Assembly (NCBI GenBank): GCA_922989275.2
Contig: OV277863.1
Span: 20,116,001 to 20,180,000, forward strand
Source: Gari tellinella
Taxonomy: Eukaryota; Mollusca; Bivalvia; Cardiida; Psammobiidae
Direction of reading: 5' to 3'
Length of the DNA stretch: 64,000 bases
Shown: positions 10,917 to 20,900 of the stretch, in pieces
Numbering within the stretch: position 1 is the stretch's first letter
Layout of the letters: every line of letters begins with the position of its first letter
Position numbers and translations under genes: made by a program
Notes under the pieces: generated by a model
Databases searched by the model: none
Told to the model about the DNA's origin: nothing
What the model saw: only the letters and a program-made list of their open reading frames with translations

Positions 10917-11410
10917 AACTGTTCTGGAGGAGATGTTATTTCTTCCCAAATAAACGCGTTTGCGTGCAATGCAAATTATAATTGCATCATTCACAAACAG
11001 TTTGGAGTCTGATCAGACGGTGAATATTACCCGGTGTCTGACCAGGTTCCACACTATTTAACACGTACATTTAACTCTTTCCCTGCCAAGTTTTATCGTC
11101 TGCCTGAACTCTCTTACCGCCAAAAAATCGTCACCATTGGTAGTGTCGTCTGCAATACTTTTAAAGTCAACTTTAGGCCTGTTTTACCGAATTAATGTCG
11201 ATACGAGTGTCAAATAGTTTGGATCCTTATCAGATGCCGCGTTACGCGGCGTCTGATCAGGATCCAAAGTTGAAACTGTTGGCAAATCGCCTTTTGGCGA
11301 CATTGGCAGTGAAAGACTTAAAAATATCTGGTCCCCATCTCCATTTTTAGAAAATGTCATTAATTTTTCGCTTCATTTATACGGAAAGTAATAACGTTTT
11401 TCCAATTGTA
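10917..11410. mobile_element. Family A MITE interrupted by a family B element
   Basis: The left end (TGGAGGAGATGTTATTTCTT) and core (10992-11060) lie to the left of 11071. The A-type right end (GGAAAGTAATAACGTTTTTC) lies at 11381-11410. A B element occupies the gap. Confidence 0.7.
11071..11321. mobile_element. Family B MITE nested in family A
   Basis: Ends TTAACTCTTTCCCTGCC and GGCAGTGAAAGACTTAA. The core GGATCCTTATCAGATGCCGC pairs with the right arm around GTTACGCG. Confidence 0.85.
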
Positions 11411-11419
11411 TTAGTCAAA

Positions 11420-12150
11420 AAAGCTGAAAGCTGAAGAGTACGGGAAATACCGGACTTTGTCGAAGAATGCCGAATACTGACGGTTGCTGCCTATTTGCAT
11501 TTTTATGTTGTGATTATTCATATGAAATATATTTCAAACAGATGCAAACCTATATTTAATTAATTTATTTATGTACATGGAATTTTACTGATGTTATCTG
11601 CATACAGCGTATAGCACAGATAAACAGGAAAATTTATGAAGGAATAAAAATAAAATGATCTCTGAAGCGTTGTTTTATGTGCAAAACCAGACCTATATAA
11701 TATACTTCAATATTTATTGACTATGTAAAATGAAAACTTCTACGTGTACAAGCAGCATTAACCCTTTGGCCCATAAAATTCTAGTTTCCATTGTTCTTTT
11801 TACAATGTATTAAAAATGACAGTGTAGACCCTGACCATCCTTCAAGGTTGAAAGTTTCAAGGGTGAATTATATTAGTTAAAAGTATCACTTATTCCTTCT
11901 CTCATCGGCACATTTATATTGGTATTCTTCAACAGTTTTGATTCGGATTTATGGGTGCAAAATTACTCTACATCTGATCAGGATTCAATCTGCCTCAATG
12001 GTTCTCACGTCAAAATTCCAATTCTTAAGTTTTGAACTACATGTTGCAAACCACCAATTTAAGCACTATAATAAGACGAATGTTCGACTATTTGTGGTGG
12101 GTTTTGCAATATATTCTAAAATGACCAACAATACAGACCCTGATTAAACC
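11420..12150. other. No gene or strong repeat
   Basis: AT-rich. One open frame (11938-12147) shows no recognisable domain and I treat it as chance. A partial E-like start (TTAACCCTTTGGCCC) occurs at 11758. Confidence 0.3.
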
Positions 12151-12164
12151 AGAAATGGGTGTCA

Positions 12165-13270
12165 AAGCCACCTGATGCTCGCCTGTTTAAATCTAAAAAC
12201 ATCTTGTATCGAAAACAAATCAACTTTCAGTTTAGAAAGATTATTAAATGAGTGATGAGTCTTAGTCTAGTTATATTAAACTTTATAATAACCCGTCCAA
12301 AAAACTTTAACCTGGTGATTTGAGGTCAAAACAACTAAGTTCAGAACATGTCAAAATTGAAATAAATTAAAATCATTTTTAATTTCAACTTCATAGCCTC
12401 AATGTTTGTTCCCAAATAAAGCTCAATACAAAATTTCAGCACCCAAGCACACATATTCAACTTTAAAACAACCCGTCCAAAAAACTTAAACCTGGTGATT
12501 GCAGTCCAAAAACCTAAGTTAAAAACATGTTAAACATTGATAATATTAAAAGTGTTTTTAAATTCATAACATCAATGTTTGACCCTGAATGAAGCTTCAT
12601 ACAAAATTTCAGCATCCTAGTACAAGTATTAAACTTTAAAACAATCCGTCCAAAAAACCTGGTGATTTGTAGCAAAAAAAAATAAGTCAAAAACATGTTA
12701 ATAATTGACAAAAATTTAAATTATTTTAAAATTCCAACTTTATAACATCAATGTTTTGACACCTAATAAACCTCCATACAAAATTTCAGCATCCTAGCAC
12801 ATGTATTAAACTTTAAAACAACCCGTCCAAAAAACCTTAACCTGGTCTTTTGTAGCAAAAAATCTAATTCCAAAACATGTCAAATATTGACAAAAAAATA
12901 AAATCATTTTTAAATTTAAACTCCATAACATCAATGTTTGACCCCTAATAAAACCCACTACAAAAGTTTAGTCCCCTAGCACAAGTATTAAACTTTAAAA
13001 CAACCCGTCCAAAAAACATTAACCTGGTGTTTTGTAGTAAAAAAACGAAGTACAAAACAAGTCAAATATTGACAAAAATGAAATTATTTTTAAATCTAAA
13101 CTTCATAACATCAATGGTTGACCCCTAATGAACCTCCATACGAAATGTCAGCACCCTAGTACTAGTATTAAGCTTTAAAACAACCCGTCCAAAAAACTTT
13201 AACCTTGGTCCACGCCCACGCTGGTGGTATTGCATTAGCTTTGCTGTTCTACGAACAGGCGAGCTAAAAA
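12165..13270. mobile_element. Long element with a ~178-bp tandem core and GCTCGCCTGTT / AACAGGCGAGC ends
   Basis: Six diverged units recur at 12293, 12471, 12646, 12822, 13005 and 13185, marked by AACCCGTCCAAAAAAC. The left has GATGCTCGCCTGTTT and the right ACGAACAGGCGAGCTAAAAA. The layout (tandem core, inverted sub-ends, AGCTAAAAA terminus) matches the mollusc pearl / Helentron-associated type. The class is inferred. Confidence 0.65.
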
Positions 13271-13398
13271 GAGTCTCTGATCTCGGTCTACGGACTCTAC
13301 GCTGTTTGCAAATCGGTAATTTTCACAAGTGCACTGTTTGTAAAGGGTGTCTATACATGTACATGTGTACTCTGTACTCGTTATTAGAGATCAGTGGG

Positions 13399-13655
13399 TT
13401 AACTCTTTCCTCCCTGAAACTTAAAATGGACAATTCCTGTTTCCATTTGAGTCTAGTCCATTTCTGACTTTTAAGGGTTGTTTTTGTCAATGTTTGGCAT
13501 TATAACAAACAGTGAAGACCCTGATCAGAGGGCTCCTTAAGGAGCCCTCTGATCTGGGTCTTCAGTTTGCATAGGACAAGACTTGAAGTGTACTATTCAC
13601 ATGTATACTGTTTGAAAAGAACGCCTATATGCGGGACTAGGGTTCAAAGGGTTAA
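13399..13655. mobile_element. Family E MITE
   Basis: Ends TTAACTCTTTCCTCCCTG and GGGTTCAAAGGGTTAA. The core is CAGTGAAGACCCTGATCAGA with centre GGCTCCTTAAGGAGCC. Confidence 0.88.
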
Positions 13656-13876
13656 GGAAGTCTTGAGTAAGTCGTCAGTTGGAGAAAAGGTACATGTAAA
13701 ACAAGGTGATATTTCAAGTGCTTTATTTTATTTATATATTACATAAATAACAAAAATAGTTCATTCCTTAACAATTAACACCTTCGCCCTCTCATCATAT
13801 AAAACATGTAGCTACATATTCTGACATTTCGTATTCAGCCCTGCTGACTTATTCATTCTCAATAGAAAAAAGTACA

Positions 13877-13920
13877 TGTAAAACCTCTCTATTACGACCA
13901 CTAAATTTTGTTTATTATCT
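13877..13920. mobile_element. Family D left end, interrupted
   Basis: ATGTAAAACCTCTCTATTAC and GACCACTAAA as in family D, then a family F element. D-like text (GACTGCTTAA..AAGTAAAG) resumes after 14170. Confidence 0.6.
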
Positions 13921-14166
13921 GGGGCCCGTTTCATAAAACTTCTTACGACAAATGTTGTCGTAAGTCAGATTATAAAAGTATCAATTATTATTTATTTCTC
14001 CATCTAATCCTGTCTTGTGACATCTTTTTGGAATCGTCTTGAAAAGACGATTCCAAAAAAAAGGTCACAAGACAGGATAAGATAGAGAAATCACAGATTA
14101 AATATATTTTAAAGTTTTGACTTATGACAACATTTGTCGTAAGAAGTTTTATGAAACGGGCCCCAG
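13919..14166. mobile_element. Family F element
   Basis: CTGGGGCCCGTTTCATAAAA / TTTTATGAAACGGGCCCCAG ends, then ACTTCTTACGACAAATGTTG. The core is CCTGTCTTGTGACATC with inner GGAATCGTCTTGAAAAGACG. Confidence 0.88.
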
Positions 14167-14369
14167 GTGCTTAAGACAAGATGTCTAAATATTGGTGACT
14201 GCTTAATAGTGAACAAAAGTAAAGAAACACAGTCTTTACTGGGTGTTCTGCTTCACTTTTATAATGCAATAAGTTGTCTCCTGTATTAAACACTGTGATT
14301 TCTTCTTCTAATAGCAACAGTTGCATAACCAAAACTTTGAATATGTACATATAGAATCTTACATAAGTG

Positions 14370-14945
14370 TTCAAAATTTATTGGATTTAAAAAACGAGTC
14401 TTTTAGAATACGATAAAAATGAGGCTTGCCGAGTTTTCATCGATTTCTAAAAGACGAGTTTTAGAAGTCCCAATAAATCATGAACATGAATGTTAGATTC
14501 TATTTATAACATAACCTGGCAATGTTGTTTTTACCATCCCATACTAATTTTTAGCTTATTAGAGAATAAATCTAGAGAGTAAACATTCTCTGTCCCTTCC
14601 AACAAATAGCCACTTGATCACCAACAGAAACGTCATTTGAAGCCATATTTCTTTACAATCTTTGACAATGCGTTAGTAAGTCTTACTACTAAGACAACCT
14701 CATTTGCATATACCACTAGTTATATATATATCTGAGGCGATTGTTTCCCTTTAATACTGAAAACCTAACAGTGTAGACCCGGTTAAATCCCTATTTGTAA
14801 TGTCAGAATCGAAATAATCTTCTTCCATGGTTGCTATGGCCTCATATAGCACGATTTGTCGTTCTGACGTGCTGCAAATTAACCACTTGGGCCTTCTCCA
14901 AATCGTGGTAGATGAGGCCATAGCAAACCATGGAGCGAAATTTAT
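14370..14945. repeat. Two imperfect inverted repeats in otherwise featureless sequence
   Basis: Bases 14380-14480 pair around an AACGAGTC / GACGAGTT motif. Bases 14828-14935 pair by CCATGGTTGCTATGGCCTCA with its complement near 14910-14930, with CACGATTTG and CAAATCGTG inside. No gene was seen between 14170 and 15380. Confidence 0.5.
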
Positions 14946-15379
14946 TTCTTAATTATCAATGATTGTTATTCACCGCTGCACATCGTAGGTCATGTTATAA
15001 AACTAGTTATTTCAAATTCTAAATAATTACACTCTGGTACAAAATTGTTCTCTGATATAAGAAATAGTACTCTAAAACAATTTGGATCCTAATCAGATTT
15101 TGAGATACTCATTTTCTAATATGAATTCTGTTTTTTATCCAAACTGTTTGCAAATTCCAGTCAAATCAAAACCTATCAGGATAATTCTTAACCCAGTAAC
15201 CCCCATAAATATGCCCTTTTACACCTTTGATTTATCCCTCCACTATAGAAAAAAGTTTCAATTTATAAAGTCATGAATAAAAAAACCATAAGAAATATAG
15301 TTGCCAAATTATGAGGGAAAGGCTAACTGGTATTTAACATTGCAAACAGTTCAGCCATCGCATTAAACATACCCTTACT

Positions 15380-15975
15380 AAACCTTTCCCCCATAGAAGC
15401 GCCTTTTAGCGAATATGATTTATTCCTCCGCTGAAGAAAATAGTTCCAATTTAATCAGTCATAAATATATATTATAGAGAATATTTTCTATATTCTAGCA
15501 CATGATAGCTTAAAGCAGGCTGAAAGTAAAGCAGAATGCGCCTTAAGGCACATTCTGCTTTACTTTCAGACTGCTTTAAGTGGTCACCTATCTTCAATAC
15601 TAGAAACAGTCTATGGGGTAATGGGTTAAAGCAGGGTGAAGTATAAAGCAGAGTATGCCTTAAGGCACATTCTGCTTTACTTTCAGCCTGCTTTAAGTGG
15701 TCACCTATCTTCAATACTGGAAACAGTCTATGGGGTAATGGGTTAAAGCAGGGTGAAGTAAAGCAGAGTATGCCTTAAGGCACATTCTGCTTTACTTTCA
15801 ACCAGCTTTAAGTAGTCACCTATCTTCAATACTAGAAACAGTCTATGGGGTAATGGGTTAAAGCAGGGTGAAGTAAAGCAGAGTATGCCTTAAGGCACAT
15901 TCTGCTTTACTTTCAACCAGCTTTAAGTGGTCACCTATCTTCAATACTAGAAATAGGCTATCAGGTAAAGGGTTA
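15380..15975. repeat. Family C element with its hairpin arm repeated four times
   Basis: The left part (CCATAGAAGCGCCTTTTAGC) matches the copy at 57893. The hairpin and right end then repeat with centres at 15541, 15658, 15773 and 15888, a period of 115-117 bases. The end is GGTAAAGGGTTAA. Confidence 0.85.
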
Positions 15976-16029
15976 ATCTATCAATTTGTAAAATTATTAT
16001 GGCACAAGTTTAACTTGCCAAGCAAAACT

Positions 16030-16235
16030 ATGTCAGGGATCAAGATAAGTGTGGTGTTTTCAAAATTAAAATCCTTATGTCTGCACCAAACCCTATAGTG
16101 CTTAGCTACATTCATTTATTAGAATCACCTCCAAGTGATTGGAGAATGAGAAAGACAAAGGAGGCAATACACATAAGGACACAGACATTGCCAGTAGCTA
16201 TTAGGATGCCCACAGCAGCGGATGAAACACTCAGC
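16030..16235. mobile_element. Family G-like element, diverged
   Basis: GGGATCAAGATAAG and CCAAACCCTATAGTG near the left, and a fold-back around TTAGAATCACCTCCAAGTGA. The right end is unclear. Confidence 0.4.
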
Positions 16236-16273
16236 AATAAATAAATAGTACCTGTAAGTGTTGCTTTGAAGAA

Positions 16274-16744
16274 AAACAAGACTGCGCGTTCAATAAACGC
16301 TTATGCCCCCAGTGGCATCCTTGACAATATATTCTGAATCTTTTCTAAGTCCAAATTAGGTCAAGGTCGGGTCAAACTGAGCTTGGGTATTATTGGTGAG
16401 TTGGAAATGGTTCAAGGCAACAACTGTATAAGTATCAAAGCATTGTAGTCAGTTGTGTTGATGCTAGACGAAACGGTAAAATCTAGTTAACCAAGAAATA
16501 GCCTATTTAAAGTTTTCTAAGTCCAAATTAGGTCAAGGTGAAGGTCAAAATCAAAGTTTGGTGATATTGGTGAGTTGTTAATGGTCCAAGGCAACAACTG
16601 TATAAGTATCCAAGCATTTGGGTAAGCGGTGTTGATGCTAGAAGAAACGGTAAAATCTACTTAACCTTGTTACGGACGCACACACGGACGGACGGACAGG
16701 ACGATTACTATATGCCCCGCATCTGTCGATGCTGGGGGCATAAA
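16274..16744. mobile_element. Long-hairpin element (ATGCCCCCAGTGGCAT / ATGCTGGGGGCAT type)
   Basis: The left has ACGCTTATGCCCCCAGTGG and the right CATCTGTCGATGCTGGGGGC then ATAAAAA. Two tandem units of about 165 bases (GTCCAAATTAGGTCAAGGT at 16351 and 16520) and a GGACGGACGGACAGGACG run lie inside. It is the same general layout as the AGGTGAGCT elements. Confidence 0.6.
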
Positions 16745-16785
16745 AACATTTTTAAATATGGATTTACTAGCATAATGAACACTTT

Positions 16786-16905
16786 CAAGAATAGAGTCAT
16801 CTCTTTGAGATAATTCCAATGAGTAGTCACACTATTGGATTTGATGCAGAAATTTGTGAGAAAAAATAGCTTACTCTCTCTTAACTGGAGCCCTCCTATA
16901 TAATC
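16786..16905. mobile_element. Family G fragment
   Basis: The right half keeps CCAATGAGTAGTCACACTAT, GATGCAGAAAT and CTTAACTGGAGCCCTCC. Confidence 0.55.
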
Positions 16906-17333
16906 AAATGGTTTTATATTTATGCTAGTAAATGTACATTTGCATTAACTTGGTCAGTTATTTAAATCAATATAAAACATCCTCTTTCCATCATCATTGA
17001 CTATCTGATCTACAATCCAAAAATTAATTTTTATGTCAATAACAATGAATCTTGGAACATTAAAGTACTCCAAATAGGACATATTTGCAGTCTTTAAGGC
17101 AGGCGGAAGCTTGATGGAGCCATAAGAAATACATGATGATCCTTCTGCATTACTTATATCCTACATTAGGTGGTCACATGCCTTTAAGGATCACATTCCT
17201 TCTTTATTCAGAATAATTCGATTAATATTAGTTTGATTGTGGTAATATTTATATTATAAATCTAAATTACTGAATATTGCAAATAGTTTAGACTTAGAAC
17301 AACAACTGCATTTTAAAATACCTAGGCTCCATT

Positions 17334-17472
17334 CTTATAATACGATTGAGCTCAGCCCGAGATCATGATCAAGCTTTTGATTGGTCAGATTTGAGCAGAA
17401 ACCTCAAATCAGCCAAATCAAAAGCTTGAGAATCATCTCAGACTCATCTTAAATGCGTAATAAGCATGGACC
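17334..17472. repeat. Family M palindrome
   Basis: GCTTTTGATTGGTCAGATTT with its complement CAAATCAAAAGCTTGAG around AGCAGAAACC. Related copies lie at 5568 and 58957. Confidence 0.6.
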
Positions 17473-17547
17473 TAATTTGCCTGGTCAGTGTTTGGAACCC
17501 TTTTGCCACTGTACTAAACCATCACCTTTCAGCACTGAAAGGTAAGT

Positions 17548-17797
17548 ACAGTGGAGAAAACGTTATTCTTTCCCAATAAACGTGTTTTCCCTAAAACTAT
17601 TTTTTCCTCTGCAAACAGTTTGGAGCCTGATCAGATGCCGGGTAACCTGGCGTCTGATCAGGCTTCAAACTGATTGCCATCCAGGTTAAAATCAACATTC
17701 AGAATTGTGAATAAAGTGTCATTTTCTGCATTTTAGTACGATGCGTTTGCGTTTGGTTTGTGTTTAAACGGGAAAGAATAACGTTTTCTCCACTGTA
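17548..17797. mobile_element. Family A MITE, full length (250 bp), at the CDK5RAP3 3' end
   Basis: ACAGTGGAGAAAACGTTATT ends, TA flanks, GGAGCCTGATCAGATGCCGG core. It lies 121 bases beyond the CDK5RAP3 stop and may fall in the 3' UTR. Confidence 0.9.
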
Positions 17798-17917
17798 ACA
17801 ATGAAGATCTAAATCTGGAGCTTGGCAAATGATCTGTTTTTAAACTGCCAGCAATGATTTTTACATTCTCTATTCATAACACAGTTGATATTGCAGTCAC
17901 TATGGGTTTATCCATCA

Positions 17918-17989
17918 TCATATCATGTTGATCTCCCCCATTATATTCACTGGCCTGTTCTTATACTTCTTTGATACCTCACTTTCTAA
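17918..17989 (-). CDS. CDK5RAP3: CDK5RAP3 coding exon 13 (C-terminus)
   Basis: A short last exon encoding LESEVSKKYKNRPVNIMGEI and NMI, then TGA at 17918-17920. It matches the conserved tail 'eadiSkrY.gRPVNlMG'. The acceptor is GTCTTTCAG. The 3' UTR runs towards a family A element (17548-17797). No canonical AATAAA was seen on the - strand before it; one lies near 17203-17209. Confidence 0.95.
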   Translation of the reverse strand, partial: LESEVSKKYKNRPVNIMGEINMI

Positions 17990-20900
17990 CTGAAAGACAA
18001 AATAAAAAACATTTTTGATGCAGACCACCATATCCAAATATAGCTGTGAGATCATCACAAGTTCATTCGTTCTGAATAGTGGAAGCAAAGAAGAAACTAG
18101 TACAGCGAAACCTCTCTATTACGAACACTAAAATGAAGGCAAATGCTTACAAACAAGTATAAAAGACAGGTGACAGCTTAAAGCAAGGTGACAGTAAAAC
18201 AGAAAGCTCCTAAAGGAGCTTTCTATTGCTGTCATCTTGCTTTAAGCAGTCACCTGTAGTTAATACCTATAATTAACACAATTTAGTATATGTAGTTGCA
18301 ATAGAGAGGTTTGACTGTAAATGTTAGTTATTGGTTCAAGCCTTGTAAGGGACTTGACTTATCCTTTTTCAGCTTTATATTTAACAACAAATTAATTTAA
18401 CCTATTAAGATAGAACTGAAAAAATGCATCCTATGGCCCTTTATCATGAAAGGGTAAAAATATGACAAAGTTTTTATTACAGTAAAACCTCGCTATTACG
18501 ACCACTAAAACCAAGGCTAATTTATTGTATAATAGACAGGTGACAGCTTAAAGCAAGGTGACAGTGAAACAGAAAGCTCCTAAAGGAGCTTTCTGTTTCG
18601 CTGTCACCTTGTTTTAAGCGGTCACCTATCGTAAACAACCTAATAATTACCACAATTAAGTGGTCGTTATATGGACGTTTTACTGTATATAAAAAGTTAA
18701 GATGTGAAAATGTGTTTCTAAGAAGAATATGGTTACATAGAACATTAACCCTTTGAACCCTAGTCCCGCATATAGGCGTCCTTTTCAAACAGTATACATG
18801 TGAAAAGTGCACTTGTCCTGTGCAAACAGTGTAGACCCTGATCAGAGGGCTCCTTAACCCTTTGAACCCTAGTCCCGCATATAGGCGTCCTTTTCAAACA
18901 GTATACATGTGAAAAGTGCACTTGTCCTGTGCAAACAGTGTAGACCCTGATCAAAGGGCTCCTTAACCCTTTGAACTCTAGTCCTGCATATAGGCGTCCT
19001 TTTCAAACAGTATACATGTGAAAAGTGCACTTGTCCTGTGCAAATAGTGTAGACCCTGATCAAAGGGCTCCTTAACCCTTTGAACTCTAGTCCCGCATAT
19101 AGGCGTCCTTTTCAAACAGTATACATGTGAAAAGTGCACTTGTCCTGTGCAAACAGTGTAGACCCTGATCAGAGGGCTCCTTAACCCTTTGAACTCTAGT
19201 CCCGCATATAGGCGTCCTTTTCAAACAGTATACATGTGAAAAGTGCACTTGTCCTGTGCAAACAGTGTAGACCCTGATCAAAGGGCTCCTTAACCCTTTG
19301 AACTCTAGTCCTGCATATAGGCGTCCTTTTCAAACAGTATACATGTGAAATCTGCACTTGTCCTGTGCAAACAGTGTAGACCCTGATCAGAGGGCTCCTT
19401 AACCCTTTGAACTCTAGTCCCGCATATAGGCGTCCTTTTCAAACAGTATACATGTGAACAGTGCACTTGTCCTGTGCAAACAGTGTAGACCCTGATCAGA
19501 GGGCTCCTTAACCCTTTGAACTCTAGTCCTGCATATAGGCGTCCTTTTCAAACAGTATACATGTGAACAGTGCACTTGTCCTGTGCAAACAGTGTAGACC
19601 CTGATCAGAGGGCTCCTTAACCCTTTGAACTCTAGTCCCGCATATAGGGTCCTTTTCAAACAGTATACATGTGAAAAGTGCACTTGTTCTGTGCAAACAG
19701 TGAATACCCAGATCAGAGGGCTCCTTATGGAGCCCTCTGATCTGGGTCCTCACTGTTTGTCATAATGCAAAATATTGACAAAAACAACCATTAAAAGTCA
19801 GAAATGGACTAGACTAAAATGGAAACTTGAAGTTTCAGGGAGGAAAGAGTTAACTCACGTGTTTTTGCATTTCCTTTGTTTTGGTTACCAGTACTATCAG
19901 TTTAGGTCCTATGTCTCTCTCCTCAGCTATAGCCTCATCTCTCTTCACAACCATGTCTTTCTCATGGAACACCATCTTGTCAGCCAGGGTCAGAGTCTGC
20001 TTCAGGGTCTCCTTCAACCTGTCCACATACCTTAAACACAAATACAGTGAAGCCTCTTTATTAGGACCACTTAATTATCTTAACTATTTTGTGTTTAACC
20101 CATTAAGCCATACTGACTCATTTTGACTCATTGCGCAATAGCCTCATACTAACTCATTTTGACTCACATTAATCAACTAGCATGCATTGAGGTGAGCACT
20201 GATAATTGTTAATCTTATTAGTTAATGGGTTAAGGCAGGTGACTGCTTAAAGCAAGGTGAAAGTAAATCAGAAAATTCCTTTAGAACTTTCTGCTTTAAT
20301 TTCATCTTGCTTTAAGTTCTCTCTGTCTTCTTATACAACCAATTAGTCTTCTTAAAGTGGTGGTAATAGAGAGATTTTACTGCACAGTAAATCAAGGTAT
20401 ACCTGGGTTTATAGTCAATAATTTTGCAGCTTAACCCATTCCTCCACAGAAGCCTCTTAGAGAGCCTCTACCTACAGTGGAGAAAACGTAATTATTTCCC
20501 GTTTAAACGCAAACGGAACGCAAACGAATAGCAATAAAATGTAGAAAATAACAACTTGTAGGCAATTCTGACCATTTATTTTTGGCTGAGCGGCAAACAG
20601 TTTGGAGCCTGATCAGACGCCGGGTTACCCGGCGTCTGATCTGGCTCCAAACTGTTTGCAATAGAAATAACAGTTTCATCGAAAACGCGTTTATTGGGAA
20701 AGAATAACGTTTTCTCCACTGTACTTCTACTCATAGGTGAACCCCGGTGTCAAAACTGAATATTCAAATATGATGTTGAATTCATATGGAAGCTTAAACA
20801 AAGTTGAAAGACAAGCATAAAGCTCCTTAAGCTTTTAGATTTACTTTCAACATGTTTTAAGCAGTTGGATATAGGACTTAAATAAAGCACATGTATCATG

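Noticed and set aside
18745..19724. Regular direct repeats that could be mistaken for a CRISPR array or a coding tandem repeat (reverse frames repeating CTGQVHFSHVYCLKR)
   Set aside because: The units are contiguous 109-bp copies of a MITE arm with no spacers, and the repeated peptide frames simply mirror the DNA period. The host is eukaryotic.
19414..19753. Open frames over the E-type array as genes
   Set aside because: They read through mobile-element repeats only.
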